This document shows, in pieces, positions 34,890 through 44,989 of a DNA stretch of 64,000 nt. This stretch comes from Reyranellaceae bacterium (lineage in GTDB: Bacteria; Pseudomonadota; Alphaproteobacteria; Reyranellales; Reyranellaceae). The DNA lies in NCBI GenBank assembly GCA_022844045.1, contig JALHMM010000002.1, positions 62,001-126,000 of the forward strand, written 5' to 3'. The position numbers and the translations under genes are program-made. The notes under the pieces were generated by a model. It searched no databases and was not told the DNA's origin. It saw only the letters and a program-made list of their open reading frames with translations. Each line of letters begins with the position of its first letter. Position 1 is the stretch's first letter.

Positions 34890-35062
34890 ACCTTCCCCCG
34901 GAGGGGGAAGGTGCCCGAAGGGCGGATGGGGGATGTCGAAGACGGACACCTGACGCGTTGAAACATCCCCCATCCGTCGCGCTTCGCGCGCCACCTTCCC
35001 CCTCCGGGAGAAGGTAAGTCCGGAATCAATATGCGATAGTCCTGCGCCAGCGGGGGAAGGTC
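34890..35062. repeat. Type A intergenic inverted repeat, copy 3, with tail
   Basis: The main element (34890-35016) has the CTTCCCCCGGAGGGGGAAGG-type hairpins and GGATGGGGGATG / CATCCCCCATCC arms. The tail (about 35029-35062) carries ATATGCGATAGTCCTGCG and CGGGGGAAGG. It ends a few bases from the CoA transferase stop. The remaining 34660-34889 is the leader of the TRAP operon, in which I see no gene. Confidence 0.85.
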
Positions 35063-35066
35063 GTCG

Positions 35067-36272
35067 TTATTTCTTATTGCCGTCCCGTGTCGCGCCCGAG
35101 GCGAGCATCGACTGGATGCGATCCTCGGCGAAGCCGGCCTCGCGCAGCACCTCGACGCTGTGCTCGCCCAGGCGCGGCTGCAGGCGGCGGATGCTCGCCG
35201 GCGTGCGGCTGAACTTGGGTGGAATGCCGGGTACGCGGATCTTGCCTTCGCTGGGATGCTCGAGCTCCTGCCAGAAGCCGGTGGCGTTGAGCTGCTCGTC
35301 CTTCAGCAGATCCTCGAGCGTGTTCACCGCGCCGTGCGGCACGTTGCTGTCCTTGAGCAGCTCGACCCATTCGGCGTTGGTGCGCGTGGCGCAGATCTCG
35401 GCCAAGGTCGCGTAGACCACTTCGATGTTGGTCAGCCGCGTCGCCAGCGACGCGAAGCGCGGATCGGCCATGATCTCGCCGCGGCCGATCAGCTGGCAGA
35501 ACTCGCGCCAGTGCTGGTCGGTGTAGGGCAGCAGGGCGAAGAAGCCGTCCTTGGACGGGTAGGGGCGGCGCTCCTTGTTGAGCAGGCGGCGATAGCCCAT
35601 GCCCTCTGGCGCCGGCGGCATGAAGGTCTCGCCGTAGAGATGCTCGACCATGACGAAGGAGACAAGGGTCTCGAACATCGGCACCTCGATCGACTGGCCC
35701 TTGTCCGAACGCTCGCGCTCGTACAGCGCCGCCAGCACGGCGGAGACCACGCCGTTGGAGCTGGTCTTGTCGGCGACAATGGTCGGTAGGAAGCGCGGCG
35801 CGCCGGCGACCACGGTCTGCAGCATGGCCAGACCCGAGCCGGCCTGTATGATGTCGTCATAGGCCGCCTTCGGCCCCATCGGCCCGGCGGCGCGATAGCC
35901 GTAGGTCGCGAGATAGATCAGGCGCGGGTTGATCTTCTCGAACACCTCGTAGGGCACGCCCAGCCGCGCCGCCGGCTCCGGCCGGTAGTTGTGCATCAGC
36001 ACGTCGGCGTCCTTCGCCAGGTCGAACAACGCCTGGCGGCCGTCCTGCTTCTTCAGGTCGAGGATGATGCTGCGCTTGTTGCGGTTGCAGCCGAGATAGA
36101 AGGCCGCCATGTCGGGATTGCGCTTGGGCCCGAGCTGGCGCGTCGTGTCGCCCTCCGGCGATTCGATCTTGATCACGTCGGCGCCGAGATCGCCGAGCTG
36201 CTGCGCCGCCCACGGGCCGAGCACCACGGACGTGCAGTCCAGAATCTTCACACCCGCCAGCGGCCCGGCCAT
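35067..36272 (-). CDS. CaiB/BaiF-type (class III) CoA transferase
   Basis: This 401-residue protein starts MAGPLAGVKILDCTSVVLGP after AGGAGGAAG. It has the family III marks GADVIKIESPEGD (near 38), FYLGCNRNKRSIILDLKK (near 62) and AAYDDIIQAGSGLAM (near 140-155, with the catalytic Asp). It moves CoA between carboxylic acids, as in formyl-CoA or carnitinyl-CoA metabolism. The C-terminal domain (VRLNL-like GIPPKFSRTPASIRR) is normal. Substrate acids are unknown. Confidence 0.93.
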   Translation of the reverse strand: MAGPLAGVKILDCTSVVLGPWAAQQLGDLGADVIKIESPEGDTTRQLGPKRNPDMAAFYLGCNRNKRSIILDLKKQDGRQALFDLAKDADVLMHNYRPEPAARLGVPYEVFEKINPRLIYLATYGYRAAGPMGPKAAYDDIIQAGSGLAMLQTVVAGAPRFLPTIVADKTSSNGVVSAVLAALYERERSDKGQSIEVPMFETLVSFVMVEHLYGETFMPPAPEGMGYRRLLNKERRPYPSKDGFFALLPYTDQHWREFCQLIGRGEIMADPRFASLATRLTNIEVVYATLAEICATRTNAEWVELLKDSNVPHGAVNTLEDLLKDEQLNATGFWQELEHPSEGKIRVPGIPPKFSRTPASIRRLQPRLGEHSVEVLREAGFAEDRIQSMLASGATRDGNKK

Positions 36273-36302
36273 TCGCGCTTCCTCCTGATTCGTTTTTCTC
36301 AA

Positions 36303-36360
36303 CCTGTCATTCCGAGCGCAGCGAGGAATCCAGATTCCTCGCTGCGCTCGGAATGACAGG
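36303..36360. repeat. Type D perfect inverted repeat
   Basis: CCTGTCATTCCGAGCGCAGC pairs exactly with GCTGCGCTCGGAATGACAGG, with GAGGAATC / GATTCCTC continuing the stem and only a two-base loop. The stem is about 28 base pairs. It lies between the divergent CoA transferase and flavodoxin genes. Its sequence is related to the type C repeat (GAGCGCAGCGA core). Confidence 0.9.
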
Positions 36361-36519
36361 TGGGTGAACCATCGACCAGCGCGCGGTCGAGGGCAAGGCA
36401 TGACGGGTTTGCGCAATCGCTGGCCGTCGGCCTATCGGGCCACATCTTGACCTACCTCAAGGCCAGGGGCCGGCACGGCTGTAGGCTTGCGATCGCGCGG
36501 CATGCTGGGAGTGTCAGCC

Positions 36520-37002
36520 ATGCGAGCCCTTGTCGTCTTCTATTCGCTGTCGGGAAATTCGCGCGTGGTCGCCGAAGCCATCGCCCAATCGCTTGCGGCC
36601 GATATCGAGGAGATCCGGTGCGATCGCTACCGACCTGGCATTCTCTGCGCCCTGAGAGCCGCCTATCACGGTTGGAAGGGCAAGCTGCCGGATATCGGTG
36701 TGCCGGAGCGCAACCCGTCCGACTACAATCTCGTGGTGGTCGGCGGTCCCATATGGGCATGGCACGCGGCCACGCCGATCCGTGCCTACCTGCGGCAGCA
36801 GTCGGGCCGCCTCGGCAATGTCGCGTTCTTTCTGACCCATGGCGGTTCGTCGCCCGACCAGGCCTTCGCCGAAATGGAGGCGCTGGCCGACGCCACGCCG
36901 CAGGCCGTCATCGCCGTTCGCGAGGCCGACGTGAAGGTGCGCAGGTTCCTGCCAGCGATATCGGCCTTTGTGTCGGCGCTGCGAAGGGACAAGGCTGCCT
37001 GA
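36520..37002 (+). CDS. Flavodoxin-like protein
   Basis: This 160-residue protein has the FMN phosphate-binding loop in [18 protein letters not shown] (residues 5-22). [19 protein letters not shown] (about 71-89) and [13 protein letters not shown] (about 101-113) form the isoalloxazine side. It probably carries electrons or reduces a quinone-type substrate in the cytoplasm. The stop shares a base with the ATG of the alpha/beta hydrolase gene, so the two are cotranslated. I chose the ATG giving MRALVVF; an upstream ATG adds 11 unlikely residues. Confidence 0.85.
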   Translation: MRALVVFYSLSGNSRVVAEAIAQSLAADIEEIRCDRYRPGILCALRAAYHGWKGKLPDIGVPERNPSDYNLVVVGGPIWAWHAATPIRAYLRQQSGRLGNVAFFLTHGGSSPDQAFAEMEALADATPQAVIAVREADVKVRRFLPAISAFVSALRRDKAA

Positions 37003-37979
37003 TGCCCGCCGGCGGAGTCGCGCTCGTTGCGAGCGTTGCGGTACTGGCAGCCGTCGCCGCCTTCGTGAGTCTGCGCTACCGACGCGAGCTCGCCGCGGCC
37101 CGAGCCACGGTCGCGCGAGGCAGCGTGATGGCCGCCACCGGCAGCGGACCGATCGAGTACGGCGAGCAGGGATCGGGGGTGCCGCTGCTGTCCATCCATG
37201 GGGCCGGCGGCGGTTTCGATCAGGGCCTGGCCCTCGCCGCCGACTTCGTCGACGGTGGCTTCCGGGTCATCGCGCCGTCGCGCTTCGGGTATCTGCGGAC
37301 GCCCATCCCGTCGAATGCTTCCGATGCGGTCCAGGCCGATGCCCATGCCGCGCTGCTGGCCGCCCTCGGCGTTTCCGCCGCCATCGTCGTCGGCGTCTCG
37401 GCCGGCGCACGCTCCGCGATCGAGCTGGCGATCCGTCATCCGCAGAAAGTCGCCGCCCTGATCCTGATCGTGCCCGCTACCTACACGCCAAGCTCTCCCG
37501 TCGACATCGAAGGCAGTCGCGCCAGCCGCTTCGCCTTCTGGCTGGTCAATATCGGTGCCGATTTCATCTGGTGGCTTGCCGGGAAGCTTGCCCCGTCGGT
37601 GCTGATCCGGTTCCTGGGTGTGCGGCCTGAGCTGGTCGCGGTCGCGCCCGAGGCCGAGCGGGATCGGGTGGCGAGGATCGTCGGCGCGATCGAGCCACTA
37701 TCGCTGCGCTTCGCTGGGATCAATGTCGACAGCATCCCGGCGATGCGCCGGCTGGCGCTGGAGCGCGTCACCGCGCCGACGCTGGTCATCTCGGCACGCG
37801 ACGACCTCTTCAACACATTGCCGGCCGCCGAGTTCACGACGCGGGAGATTCCCGGCGCGACGCTACACGTCTTCGATACCGGCGGGCATCTGCTGGTCGG
37901 GCGCGGCCAGGAGACGCGCGACGTGGTGCGCGCCTTCCTGCGCGGAATCGATCAGGCGAAATGGCAGGCCGCGTCGTGA
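37002..37979 (+). CDS. Membrane-anchored alpha/beta hydrolase
   Basis: This 325-residue protein has an N-terminal hydrophobic anchor (about residues 5-24) and an alpha/beta hydrolase domain. The oxyanion segment is SIHGAGGGFDQG, the nucleophile elbow VVGVSAGARSA (Ser near residue 129), the acid position is in ISARDDLFNT and the catalytic His in FDTGGHLLVG. Substrate is unknown. The final 28 bases overlap the 3' end of the convergent oppF-type gene. Confidence 0.85.
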   Translation: MPAGGVALVASVAVLAAVAAFVSLRYRRELAAARATVARGSVMAATGSGPIEYGEQGSGVPLLSIHGAGGGFDQGLALAADFVDGGFRVIAPSRFGYLRTPIPSNASDAVQADAHAALLAALGVSAAIVVGVSAGARSAIELAIRHPQKVAALILIVPATYTPSSPVDIEGSRASRFAFWLVNIGADFIWWLAGKLAPSVLIRFLGVRPELVAVAPEAERDRVARIVGAIEPLSLRFAGINVDSIPAMRRLALERVTAPTLVISARDDLFNTLPAAEFTTREIPGATLHVFDTGGHLLVGRGQETRDVVRAFLRGIDQAKWQAAS

Positions 37980-38924
37980 CCTGAGCCCACCGTGCGCAGC
38001 GACGGGACCTCGCTCATGCAGCGGTCCTGCTTCATCGGGCAGCGCGGATGGAAGTGGCAGCCGGGTGGCGGGTTGAGCGCGCTGGCGATCTCGCCGCGCG
38101 CCTTCTGGGCCGCGAGCGTCGCAGGGAGGAATGGATCGGGGATCGCGGCGATCAGCGCGCGGGTGTAGGGATGGCGCGGGTTCTCGAAGATCTCCTGCCA
38201 CTGGCCGGTCTCGACCAGGCGGCCGAGATACATGACGGCGACGCGATCGCTCATATGCTCGACCACGCCGAGGTCGTGGCTGATCATGATGTAGGCCAGG
38301 TTGAGCTGGTCCTTCAGATCGAGCAGCAGGTTGATGATCTGGGCGCGGATCGACACGTCGAGCGCCGAGACCGGCTCGTCGCAGATCACCAGGCGCGGCC
38401 CCAGGATCAGCGCGCGGGCGATGCCGATGCGCTGGCGCTGGCCGCCGGAGAATTCGTGCGGATAGCGGCTGGCGTGCTCGGGCCGCAGCCCGACCTTGGC
38501 CAGCATCTCGGCGACGCGCTGCTCGACCTCGCTCTTGTTGTCGACGCCGTGCAGGCGCAGCGGATCGGCGAGCGTGCGATGCACGGTCTGGCGCGGGTTG
38601 AGCGAGGCGTAGGGGTCCTGGAAGACCATCTGCACCGTGCGCGCCATCGCCTCGCGGTCGGGCTTGTGGGCCTTGCCGATCTCCTGGCCGGCGACGTTGA
38701 TGCGTCCGCTGGTTGGTGTGACGAGGCCCATGATCGCCAGCGCCAGGGTGGACTTGCCGCAGCCGGACTCGCCCACCAGGCCCAGGCATTCGCCGGGCTT
38801 CACGTCGAGCGTCACGCCATCGACCGCGCGCAGCGTCTTGGCGCCGATGCGCGTGCCGAAGCGACCGCCGACCTCGTAATGCACCTTGAGGTCGTCGACG
38901 GAGAGCAGCGCCTTGTCCATGACC

Positions 38925-38932
<8 letters not shown>
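37952..38932 (-). CDS. Dipeptide/oligopeptide ABC transporter ATP-binding protein (DppF/OppF type)
   Basis: This 326-residue ATPase has Walker A GESGCGKSTLAL (near residue 53), signature FSGGQRQRIGIARAL (near 158) and Walker B LVICDEPVSALD (near 178). The C-terminal CHFHPRCPMKQDRC cysteine segment is typical of the family's oligopeptide-type domain and may hold a cluster. An alternative start (MDKALLS) lies 12 bases downstream. It overlaps the upstream oppD-type gene by eight bases. Confidence 0.92.
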
Positions 38933-39908
<976 letters not shown>

Positions 39909-39944
39909 GCTGGGACCGTCGGCGTCCGACCAGCATCGTCGAGA

Positions 39945-40045
39945 AGACGAACCACAGAGACACAGAGGCACAGAGGAAGACAAAGACAGAGAAGCATTCC
40001 TCTCTTTCTCATCCTCTGTGTCTCTGTGTCTCTGTGGTTCGTCTC
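39945..40045. repeat. Type E inverted repeat, copy 1 (CACAGAG-rich)
   Basis: The left arm has repeated CACAGAG units (ACCACAGAGACACAGAGGCA) and the right arm their complement (CTCTGTGTCTCTGTGTCTCT then GTGGTTCGTC), giving a ~30-bp stem around a purine-rich middle. A second copy is at 51780-51896. It interrupts the dpp-type operon between the permease and ATPase genes. Confidence 0.88.
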
Positions 40046-40050
40046 TTTCT

Positions 40051-40872
40051 TCACGCCCGGCGCTCCTGCGACTGCGGATCGAGGATGTCGCGCAGGCCGT
40101 CGCCGAGCAGGTTCAGCCCCAGCACGGTGAGGAAGATCGCCAGGCCGGGGAACACCGAGAGCCAGGGCGCCGTGTTGATCTGCTCGCGCGCGTCGGAGAG
40201 CATGCTGCCCCAGCTCGGATAGGGCGGGCGGATGCCCAGCCCGAGGAAGGACAGCGCCGCCTCGGCGAGGATCGCGCCGCCCATGCCCAAGGTGGCCATG
40301 ACGATCAGCGGCCCCAGCATGTTGGGCAGCAGCTGCGTGAACATGATCCTGAGGTCGCCGTAGCCCAGGATGCGCGCGGCCTGGATGTAGCCCTGCGATT
40401 TGAGCGACAGCACCTGGGCGCGCGCGATGCGGCAGGAATACGACCAGTTGGTCAGCCCCAGCGCGATCAGCAGGCTCACCAGGCCGGGCCCGAGGATCGC
40501 CATGATGGCGAGCGCGAAGATCAGCGAGGGGATCGCCAGCATGAGGTTGGTGAGGCCGCTGACCAGATCGTCCCACCAACCGCCCCAGTAGCCGGCGGTC
40601 AGGCCTAGCGTCACACCGATGATCGAGTTGGCGATTTGCGACACCAGCCCGACGGTGAGCGAGATGCGCGCGCCGTGCACGATGCGGGAGTAGATGTCGC
40701 GGCCCTGCGCGTCGGTGCCGAAGGGGTACTCGCGGCCAGGCGGGATCTCCGCGTTCATCAGATCCGCGCTGGTCACCGGATCGGCGAGCTGAATGAGGTC
40801 GGCGAAGACTCCGACCAGGATCGACACGCCGACCAGCCCGCCGCCGACCCACAGATTGGTGCCCCATTTCAT
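40051..40872 (-). CDS. Dipeptide-type ABC transporter permease (DppC type)
   Basis: This 273-residue protein starts MKWGTNLWVGGGLVGVS and has about six membrane helices. The binding-protein-dependent permease loop (SYSCRIARAQVLSLKSQGYI then AARILG, near residue 150-175) contacts the ATPase. FLGLGIRPPYPSWGSMLSDA near 220 is the characteristic DppC segment. It lies 10 bases after the DppB-type gene in the same operon. Confidence 0.93.
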   Translation of the reverse strand: MKWGTNLWVGGGLVGVSILVGVFADLIQLADPVTSADLMNAEIPPGREYPFGTDAQGRDIYSRIVHGARISLTVGLVSQIANSIIGVTLGLTAGYWGGWWDDLVSGLTNLMLAIPSLIFALAIMAILGPGLVSLLIALGLTNWSYSCRIARAQVLSLKSQGYIQAARILGYGDLRIMFTQLLPNMLGPLIVMATLGMGGAILAEAALSFLGLGIRPPYPSWGSMLSDAREQINTAPWLSVFPGLAIFLTVLGLNLLGDGLRDILDPQSQERRA

Positions 40873-40882
40873 GGCGGCGGCC

Positions 40883-41818
40883 TCAGGCGTAGCGGATGCG
40901 CGGATCGATCGCCACGTAGGCAAGATCGATCAGCGTGTTGATGGCGAGGAAGAACAGCACGATGAGCAGGATGCAGCCCTGCACCGCCGGGATGTCGCGC
41001 TGGAAGACGGAGTCGACCAGCAGCGAGCCGACGCCTGGCCAGGCGAACAGCTTCTCGACCACCACGGCCTGGCCCATCAGCGAGCCGAACTGCAGGCCGA
41101 TCGTCGTCACCACGAGGACCAGCGCGTTGCGCATCACGTGCCAGGTCACGACGCGCGGTTCGCTCATGCCCTTCGACCGCGCCGTGCGCACGAAATCGGC
41201 GTTCAGCACCTCGAGCACCGCGGCGCGGGTGGTGCGGGCGAGCAGGGCCATCGGGCTGACACCCAGCGCGATGGCCGGCAACGTGAGGTGGGTGAGCCCG
41301 CCATCGCCGTAGCCGAAGCTCGGCAGAATCTTGAGCTGCAGGGCGAAGAGATACATCAGCATCAGGCCGAGCCAGAACTTGGGTAGCGACAGGCCGGAGA
41401 TCGCCACCACCATCGAGGTGGTGTCGGTGAAGCTGCCCGGCTTGAGCGCGGCGATGAAGCCCAGCGGCACGCCGATGACGATGGCGAAGAGCATCGAGGC
41501 CAGCACCAGCTTGAGCGAGGGCCACAGGCGGTCGCCGATCAGCTTTGTCACCGGCTCGCGGGTGCGGAAGGAGACGCCGAAATCGCCGACGACGGTCTTG
41601 CCGACGTACTTGATGAAGCGCTCGTGGAGCGGGTCGTCGAGACCCATTTCCTTGCGCATGCGCTCCATCACGGCCGGATCGACCAAGCCGCGGCCGTCCT
41701 CGTTCATGCCGGAGATGAAGCTGCCGGGCAGCACGCTGAACAGCAGGAAGACCAGCGCGATGACGGCGATGAGCGTCGGCACGACGTTGAGAAGCCGGCG
41801 GACGAGGACTGTGAGCAT
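40883..41818 (-). CDS. Dipeptide-type ABC transporter permease (DppB type)
   Basis: This 311-residue protein starts MLTVLVRRLLNVVPTLIAV and has six membrane helices. It has DFVRTARSKGMSEPRVVTWH (the EAA-type coupling loop, near residue 195-215) and GVGSLLVDSVFQRDIPAVQG near 260. It forms the membrane channel with the DppC-type subunit. The type C repeat lies between this gene and the substrate-binding gene upstream. Confidence 0.93.
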   Translation of the reverse strand: MLTVLVRRLLNVVPTLIAVIALVFLLFSVLPGSFISGMNEDGRGLVDPAVMERMRKEMGLDDPLHERFIKYVGKTVVGDFGVSFRTREPVTKLIGDRLWPSLKLVLASMLFAIVIGVPLGFIAALKPGSFTDTTSMVVAISGLSLPKFWLGLMLMYLFALQLKILPSFGYGDGGLTHLTLPAIALGVSPMALLARTTRAAVLEVLNADFVRTARSKGMSEPRVVTWHVMRNALVLVVTTIGLQFGSLMGQAVVVEKLFAWPGVGSLLVDSVFQRDIPAVQGCILLIVLFFLAINTLIDLAYVAIDPRIRYA

Positions 41819-41838
41819 CAATTGACTCTTAGCCGAAT

Positions 41839-41941
41839 GTCGTCCTGAGCGAATCGAATGACCATTCGGTGGCGGGTACGGACACAGCCGCGTACTGTGG
41901 CCGCGATACCGCGAGGTCCGTCGCTCCGCTCAGGACGACGG
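41839..41941. repeat. Type C inverted repeat, copy 2
   Basis: The outer arms TGTCGTCCTGAGCG and CGCTCCGCTCAGGACGACGG pair, with a second stem near GCGTACTGTGGCCGC. The repeat is less perfect than copy 1. It sits between the binding-protein gene and the permease genes, where it could lower expression of downstream permease genes relative to the binding protein. Confidence 0.7.
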
Positions 41942-41949
41942 AGGTCAAA

Positions 41950-43557
41950 TCACTTCACCGGCGACCGTTCGTCGACCCAGATGTCCTCGACATACTGATG
42001 CGTGATCTCGGTCGGGTTGGCCTGCAGGCCGTGGATCCACGGCTGGAAGGCCATGACCGCCTTGTTGTAGTTGAAGAACCACACCGGCGCCTCGTCGTAG
42101 AGAAGGTTGTTGGCCTGGCGCAGCAGCTCGTTGCGCTTGGCCGGGTCCTTCTCCTGGCCCGCCGCCTCGAACAGCTTGTCGAAGGCGGCGTTGTTGAAGC
42201 CGGTGTAGTTGCAAGCGGTGCGCGGCGTCTTGGAGTAGAAGCAGCGCAAGGTCGCCGACGAGTCGGGTCCGGTGAGGTTGGAGCCGATATAGGCCTGGTG
42301 GTCGCCCTTCTGCGCGATCTCGGTCAGCACCGTGACCTCGACGATCTTGGGCGTGATCTTGATGCCGACACGCGCCAGCATCTGCTGCATCGCCTCGACG
42401 ATCGGCAGGCCCCAGCTCTCGTTGCGGCTGGTGGTCAGCTCGAACTCGAAGCCATTGGGATAGCCCGCCTCGGCCAGCAGCTTCTTGGCCTTCTCCGGAT
42501 CGAAGGCGTAGGGCTTGAGCGCCTTGTCGTAGGCCGGCGAGGACAGCGGCAGCCAACTCGTGGCCCGATAGGCCTTGTCCTTGGCCAGGCGCTTGATGAT
42601 CAGGTCGGTGTCGATGGCGTGGTTGATCGCCTGGCGCACGCGCTTGTCGGCGAACGGCTTCTTGCCGCCGATCACCGCGTCGTGGTTGAGCGTCAGCGCG
42701 CGGGTGAACATCTCCGCCACCTCGAGCACGCCGTTCTTGAGCTGCGGATCGGCGAGGTAGATCTGGTACTGCGCCGGCCCGAGGATCGAGGTGTCGATCT
42801 CCTTGTTGCGGAAGGCGAGGTCGCGCGCGGCGGCCTCGGCCATGATCTGCACGACCAAGGTGTCGGCGTAGGGCTTGCCGGGCTTGTAGAACTTGTCGAA
42901 GCGCGTGGCGACGACGCGGCTGCCCGGGATGTGCTCCTTGAAGACGAACGGGCCCAGGCCCACGGGGGCGGCGGCGAAGTTGCCCTTCTCGACCTCTTCC
43001 TTGGGCAGGATCGCGGTGCTGCCGTGGAAGAAGTAGTAGGCCGGGTCGACCAGCTCGGAGAGCGTCATCTCCAGCGTGTGATCGTCGATCTTCTTGAGGC
43101 CGGAAATCTCCTTGGCCGTGCCCTTCTCGACGTCGACCGCGCCCTTGATGATGCGTATGTAGCGCGCGGCGGCGAAGCCCTTGGACCCGTCCATGATGCG
43201 CGTGAACGACCAGATCACGTCGTCGGCCGTGAACTTGCGGCCGTTATGGAAGAGCGCGTCGGTGCGCAGCTTCAGGGTATAGGTCAGGCCGTCGGCCGAC
43301 ACCGTCTGCGACGTGATCAGCTCGGGGACCAGCTTGTTATTGGCCGAGTCCCAGTTGTAGAGCGTGCGGTGGATCGCCTTGTTGACGATGTCGTCCTGCG
43401 CCCGCGGCGTGGCATGCGGGTCGAGGCTGCCGAAGCTGGCGGCATAGGGCCCCGTCATGCGGATCGTGCCGCCCCTGCGCGGCGTCTGCTGCTGCGCCTC
43501 CGCGGCCGCGCCCACGAACAACGCCAGCGCCGCCGCTGCCAAGCCTAGTTTTCGCAT
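41950..43557 (-). CDS. ABC transporter substrate-binding protein, peptide type (family 5)
   Basis: This 535-residue periplasmic protein has a signal peptide (MRKLGLAAAALALFVGAAAE-A). Family 5 marks are TYTLKLRTDALFHNGRKFTA near 85-104 and ADDVIWSFTRIMDGS. It probably delivers peptides or amides to the DppBCDF-type complex encoded downstream on the same strand. An upstream in-frame extension of 14 residues was rejected because the Arg-Lys signal peptide begins at this ATG. Confidence 0.93.
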   Translation of the reverse strand: MRKLGLAAAALALFVGAAAEAQQQTPRRGGTIRMTGPYAASFGSLDPHATPRAQDDIVNKAIHRTLYNWDSANNKLVPELITSQTVSADGLTYTLKLRTDALFHNGRKFTADDVIWSFTRIMDGSKGFAAARYIRIIKGAVDVEKGTAKEISGLKKIDDHTLEMTLSELVDPAYYFFHGSTAILPKEEVEKGNFAAAPVGLGPFVFKEHIPGSRVVATRFDKFYKPGKPYADTLVVQIMAEAAARDLAFRNKEIDTSILGPAQYQIYLADPQLKNGVLEVAEMFTRALTLNHDAVIGGKKPFADKRVRQAINHAIDTDLIIKRLAKDKAYRATSWLPLSSPAYDKALKPYAFDPEKAKKLLAEAGYPNGFEFELTTSRNESWGLPIVEAMQQMLARVGIKITPKIVEVTVLTEIAQKGDHQAYIGSNLTGPDSSATLRCFYSKTPRTACNYTGFNNAAFDKLFEAAGQEKDPAKRNELLRQANNLLYDEAPVWFFNYNKAVMAFQPWIHGLQANPTEITHQYVEDIWVDERSPVK

Positions 43558-43835
43558 CGTTGATCCCCTCCGGTCCGTTCCGTCGGACAGGGGCATCAAA
43601 TCACCCCCGTCAGGCTAAAGCAATTCTCACGCCGCCTCCGTCACGGCCGTCGGCTTTGGGATTCGCGGCGATCTGCCAGGTCCTCTTCGGAGCGCGCCAT
43701 GAGGTCGCTGGGCCGCCGATCGGGCTGCGGCGGCAATAAATAGCCGCGATGGTGGAACGAATGTGCTCGTCTGCGCGTTCATGGTGTGCGGCGCCAAATA
43801 TGGCGAAGATGCACGCGAGGCGAAGCGACGTTTCC

Positions 43836-43967
43836 ATGCCAAGCCACCTCAGGATCGATCACTATCGACGGCAGCGCCTGCGCCTGCGGAGCCAGCTGAA
43901 CGCGTGGGCGTTCGCCGCGCTTCTTCTCGCCACGCTGGGCATCGTCGTCGTCGAGCTCACGAGCTGA
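43836..43967 (+). CDS. Possible small single-span membrane protein
   Basis: This is an open frame of 43 codons: a basic N-terminus (MPSHLRIDHYRRQRLRLRSQ) and one hydrophobic segment (AFAALLLATLGIVVVEL). It ends five bases before the stop of the convergent peptidase gene. The ribosome site is weak. Otherwise the 415-base stretch 43558-43972 holds only the leader of the binding-protein gene on the minus strand; nothing else is seen. It could be spurious. Confidence 0.3.
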   Translation: MPSHLRIDHYRRQRLRLRSQLNAWAFAALLLATLGIVVVELTS

Positions 43968-43972
43968 TCGGG

Positions 43973-44989
43973 TCAGAGCGCACCCGCAAGACCGAAGCGC
44001 CGCTGGCCAGCGCGGCCCGTGGTGTCGGGCGCGGCGGCCAGCGCGTCGAGCACCGCTTCCTGGGTGGCGTCGGCCACCGCCTCGAACAGCAGATCGATCC
44101 GGCTCTCGGCGATGGCGAGCATCGGCAGCACATCGGACGTCGCATCGTGTGGCGTGCGGTTGGCCGTGGTGAAGCCGAGGAATACGTCGCCGCTGCCGTG
44201 GCCATAGAACGAGCCGAGGCGGGCGAGGCCGGCGCCGGCACGGCGGATGACCCGGTGCAGCTGGCGATGCTCCAGCGGGATATCCGTCGCGACGATGACG
44301 ATGACCGAGCCGTGTTCAGGCGGGGCCGCCTGATTTGGCGGGGCGACGCGGCGGCCGTCGGGCAGGCGCAGGTCGCCGGCGCGGCCGAAATTCGCCAGGA
44401 CCAGCGTGCCGAGATGGAACGCGGCGCCATCGAGGGTGAGCCGGCGCGAGGCGCTGCCGACACCGCCCTTGAAGCCGAAGCAGCTCATGCCGGTACCGGC
44501 GCCCACAGCGCCCACCGCGAACTCGGTACCCGCTGCGTCGAGCGCGGCGAGTGCGTGCGCCTCGGTTACGGCCAGCGCCTGGATGTCGTTGAGGTAGCCG
44601 TCGTTGCACTCGCAGACCACAGGATTGACCGTGCTGGTCTGCCGACCAATGCGCGGGTTCTCGGCGATCGCGCGGCGGATCAGCGCGGTGCCGCAGGTGC
44701 CCACCGACAACGTGTTGGTCAGCAGGATGGGCGTTTCGATCTGGCCGAGCTCCTCGACCTGCATCAGACCGATGCTCTTGCCGAAGCCGTTGAGCACGTG
44801 GGCGGCGGCGACAGGCCGATCGCGGAAGACATCGCCTTGGTGCGGGCGGATGGCGGTGACGCCGGTGCGGACGTCGCCGTCCACCAGCGTGGTGTGCCCG
44901 ACCGACACGCCAGGCACGTCGCTGATCAGGTTGAGCTGGCCTGGCGGGAGCTTTCCGCAGGCCAGACCCAGGGATCGGGCGCGACTCAC
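43973..44989 (-). CDS. P1-family (DmpA-type) aminopeptidase/amidase
   Basis: This 338-residue self-processing Ntn-like hydrolase has GVSVGHTTLVDGDVRTGVTA near the start, NLVDTNTL-like LTNTLSVGTCGTALIRR near 95, and GAGTGMSCFGFKGGVGSASR near 190. HGSGDVFLGFTTAN near 280 is the likely autocleavage and nucleophile site (Gly-Ser). These enzymes remove N-terminal D- or beta-amino acids. The start is a GTG overlapping the stop of the GMC gene (GTGA), so the two genes are coupled. Confidence 0.9.
   Translation of the reverse strand: MSRARSLGLACGKLPPGQLNLISDVPGVSVGHTTLVDGDVRTGVTAIRPHQGDVFRDRPVAAAHVLNGFGKSIGLMQVEELGQIETPILLTNTLSVGTCGTALIRRAIAENPRIGRQTSTVNPVVCECNDGYLNDIQALAVTEAHALAALDAAGTEFAVGAVGAGTGMSCFGFKGGVGSASRRLTLDGAAFHLGTLVLANFGRAGDLRLPDGRRVAPPNQAAPPEHGSVIVIVATDIPLEHRQLHRVIRRAGAGLARLGSFYGHGSGDVFLGFTTANRTPHDATSDVLPMLAIAESRIDLLFEAVADATQEAVLDALAAAPDTTGRAGQRRFGLAGAL

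Noticed and set aside
41869-43548. Plus-strand frame of 559 codons antisense to the substrate-binding protein gene
   Set aside because: It mirrors a well-supported minus-strand gene and has no recognisable domains; the same holds for the plus-strand frame at 28766-30286 and the minus-strand frame at 50185-51858.
43610-43837. Minus-strand frame of 75 codons upstream of the substrate-binding gene
   Set aside because: There is no ribosome site and the composition is unlike a folded protein; it overlaps the leader of a well-supported gene.
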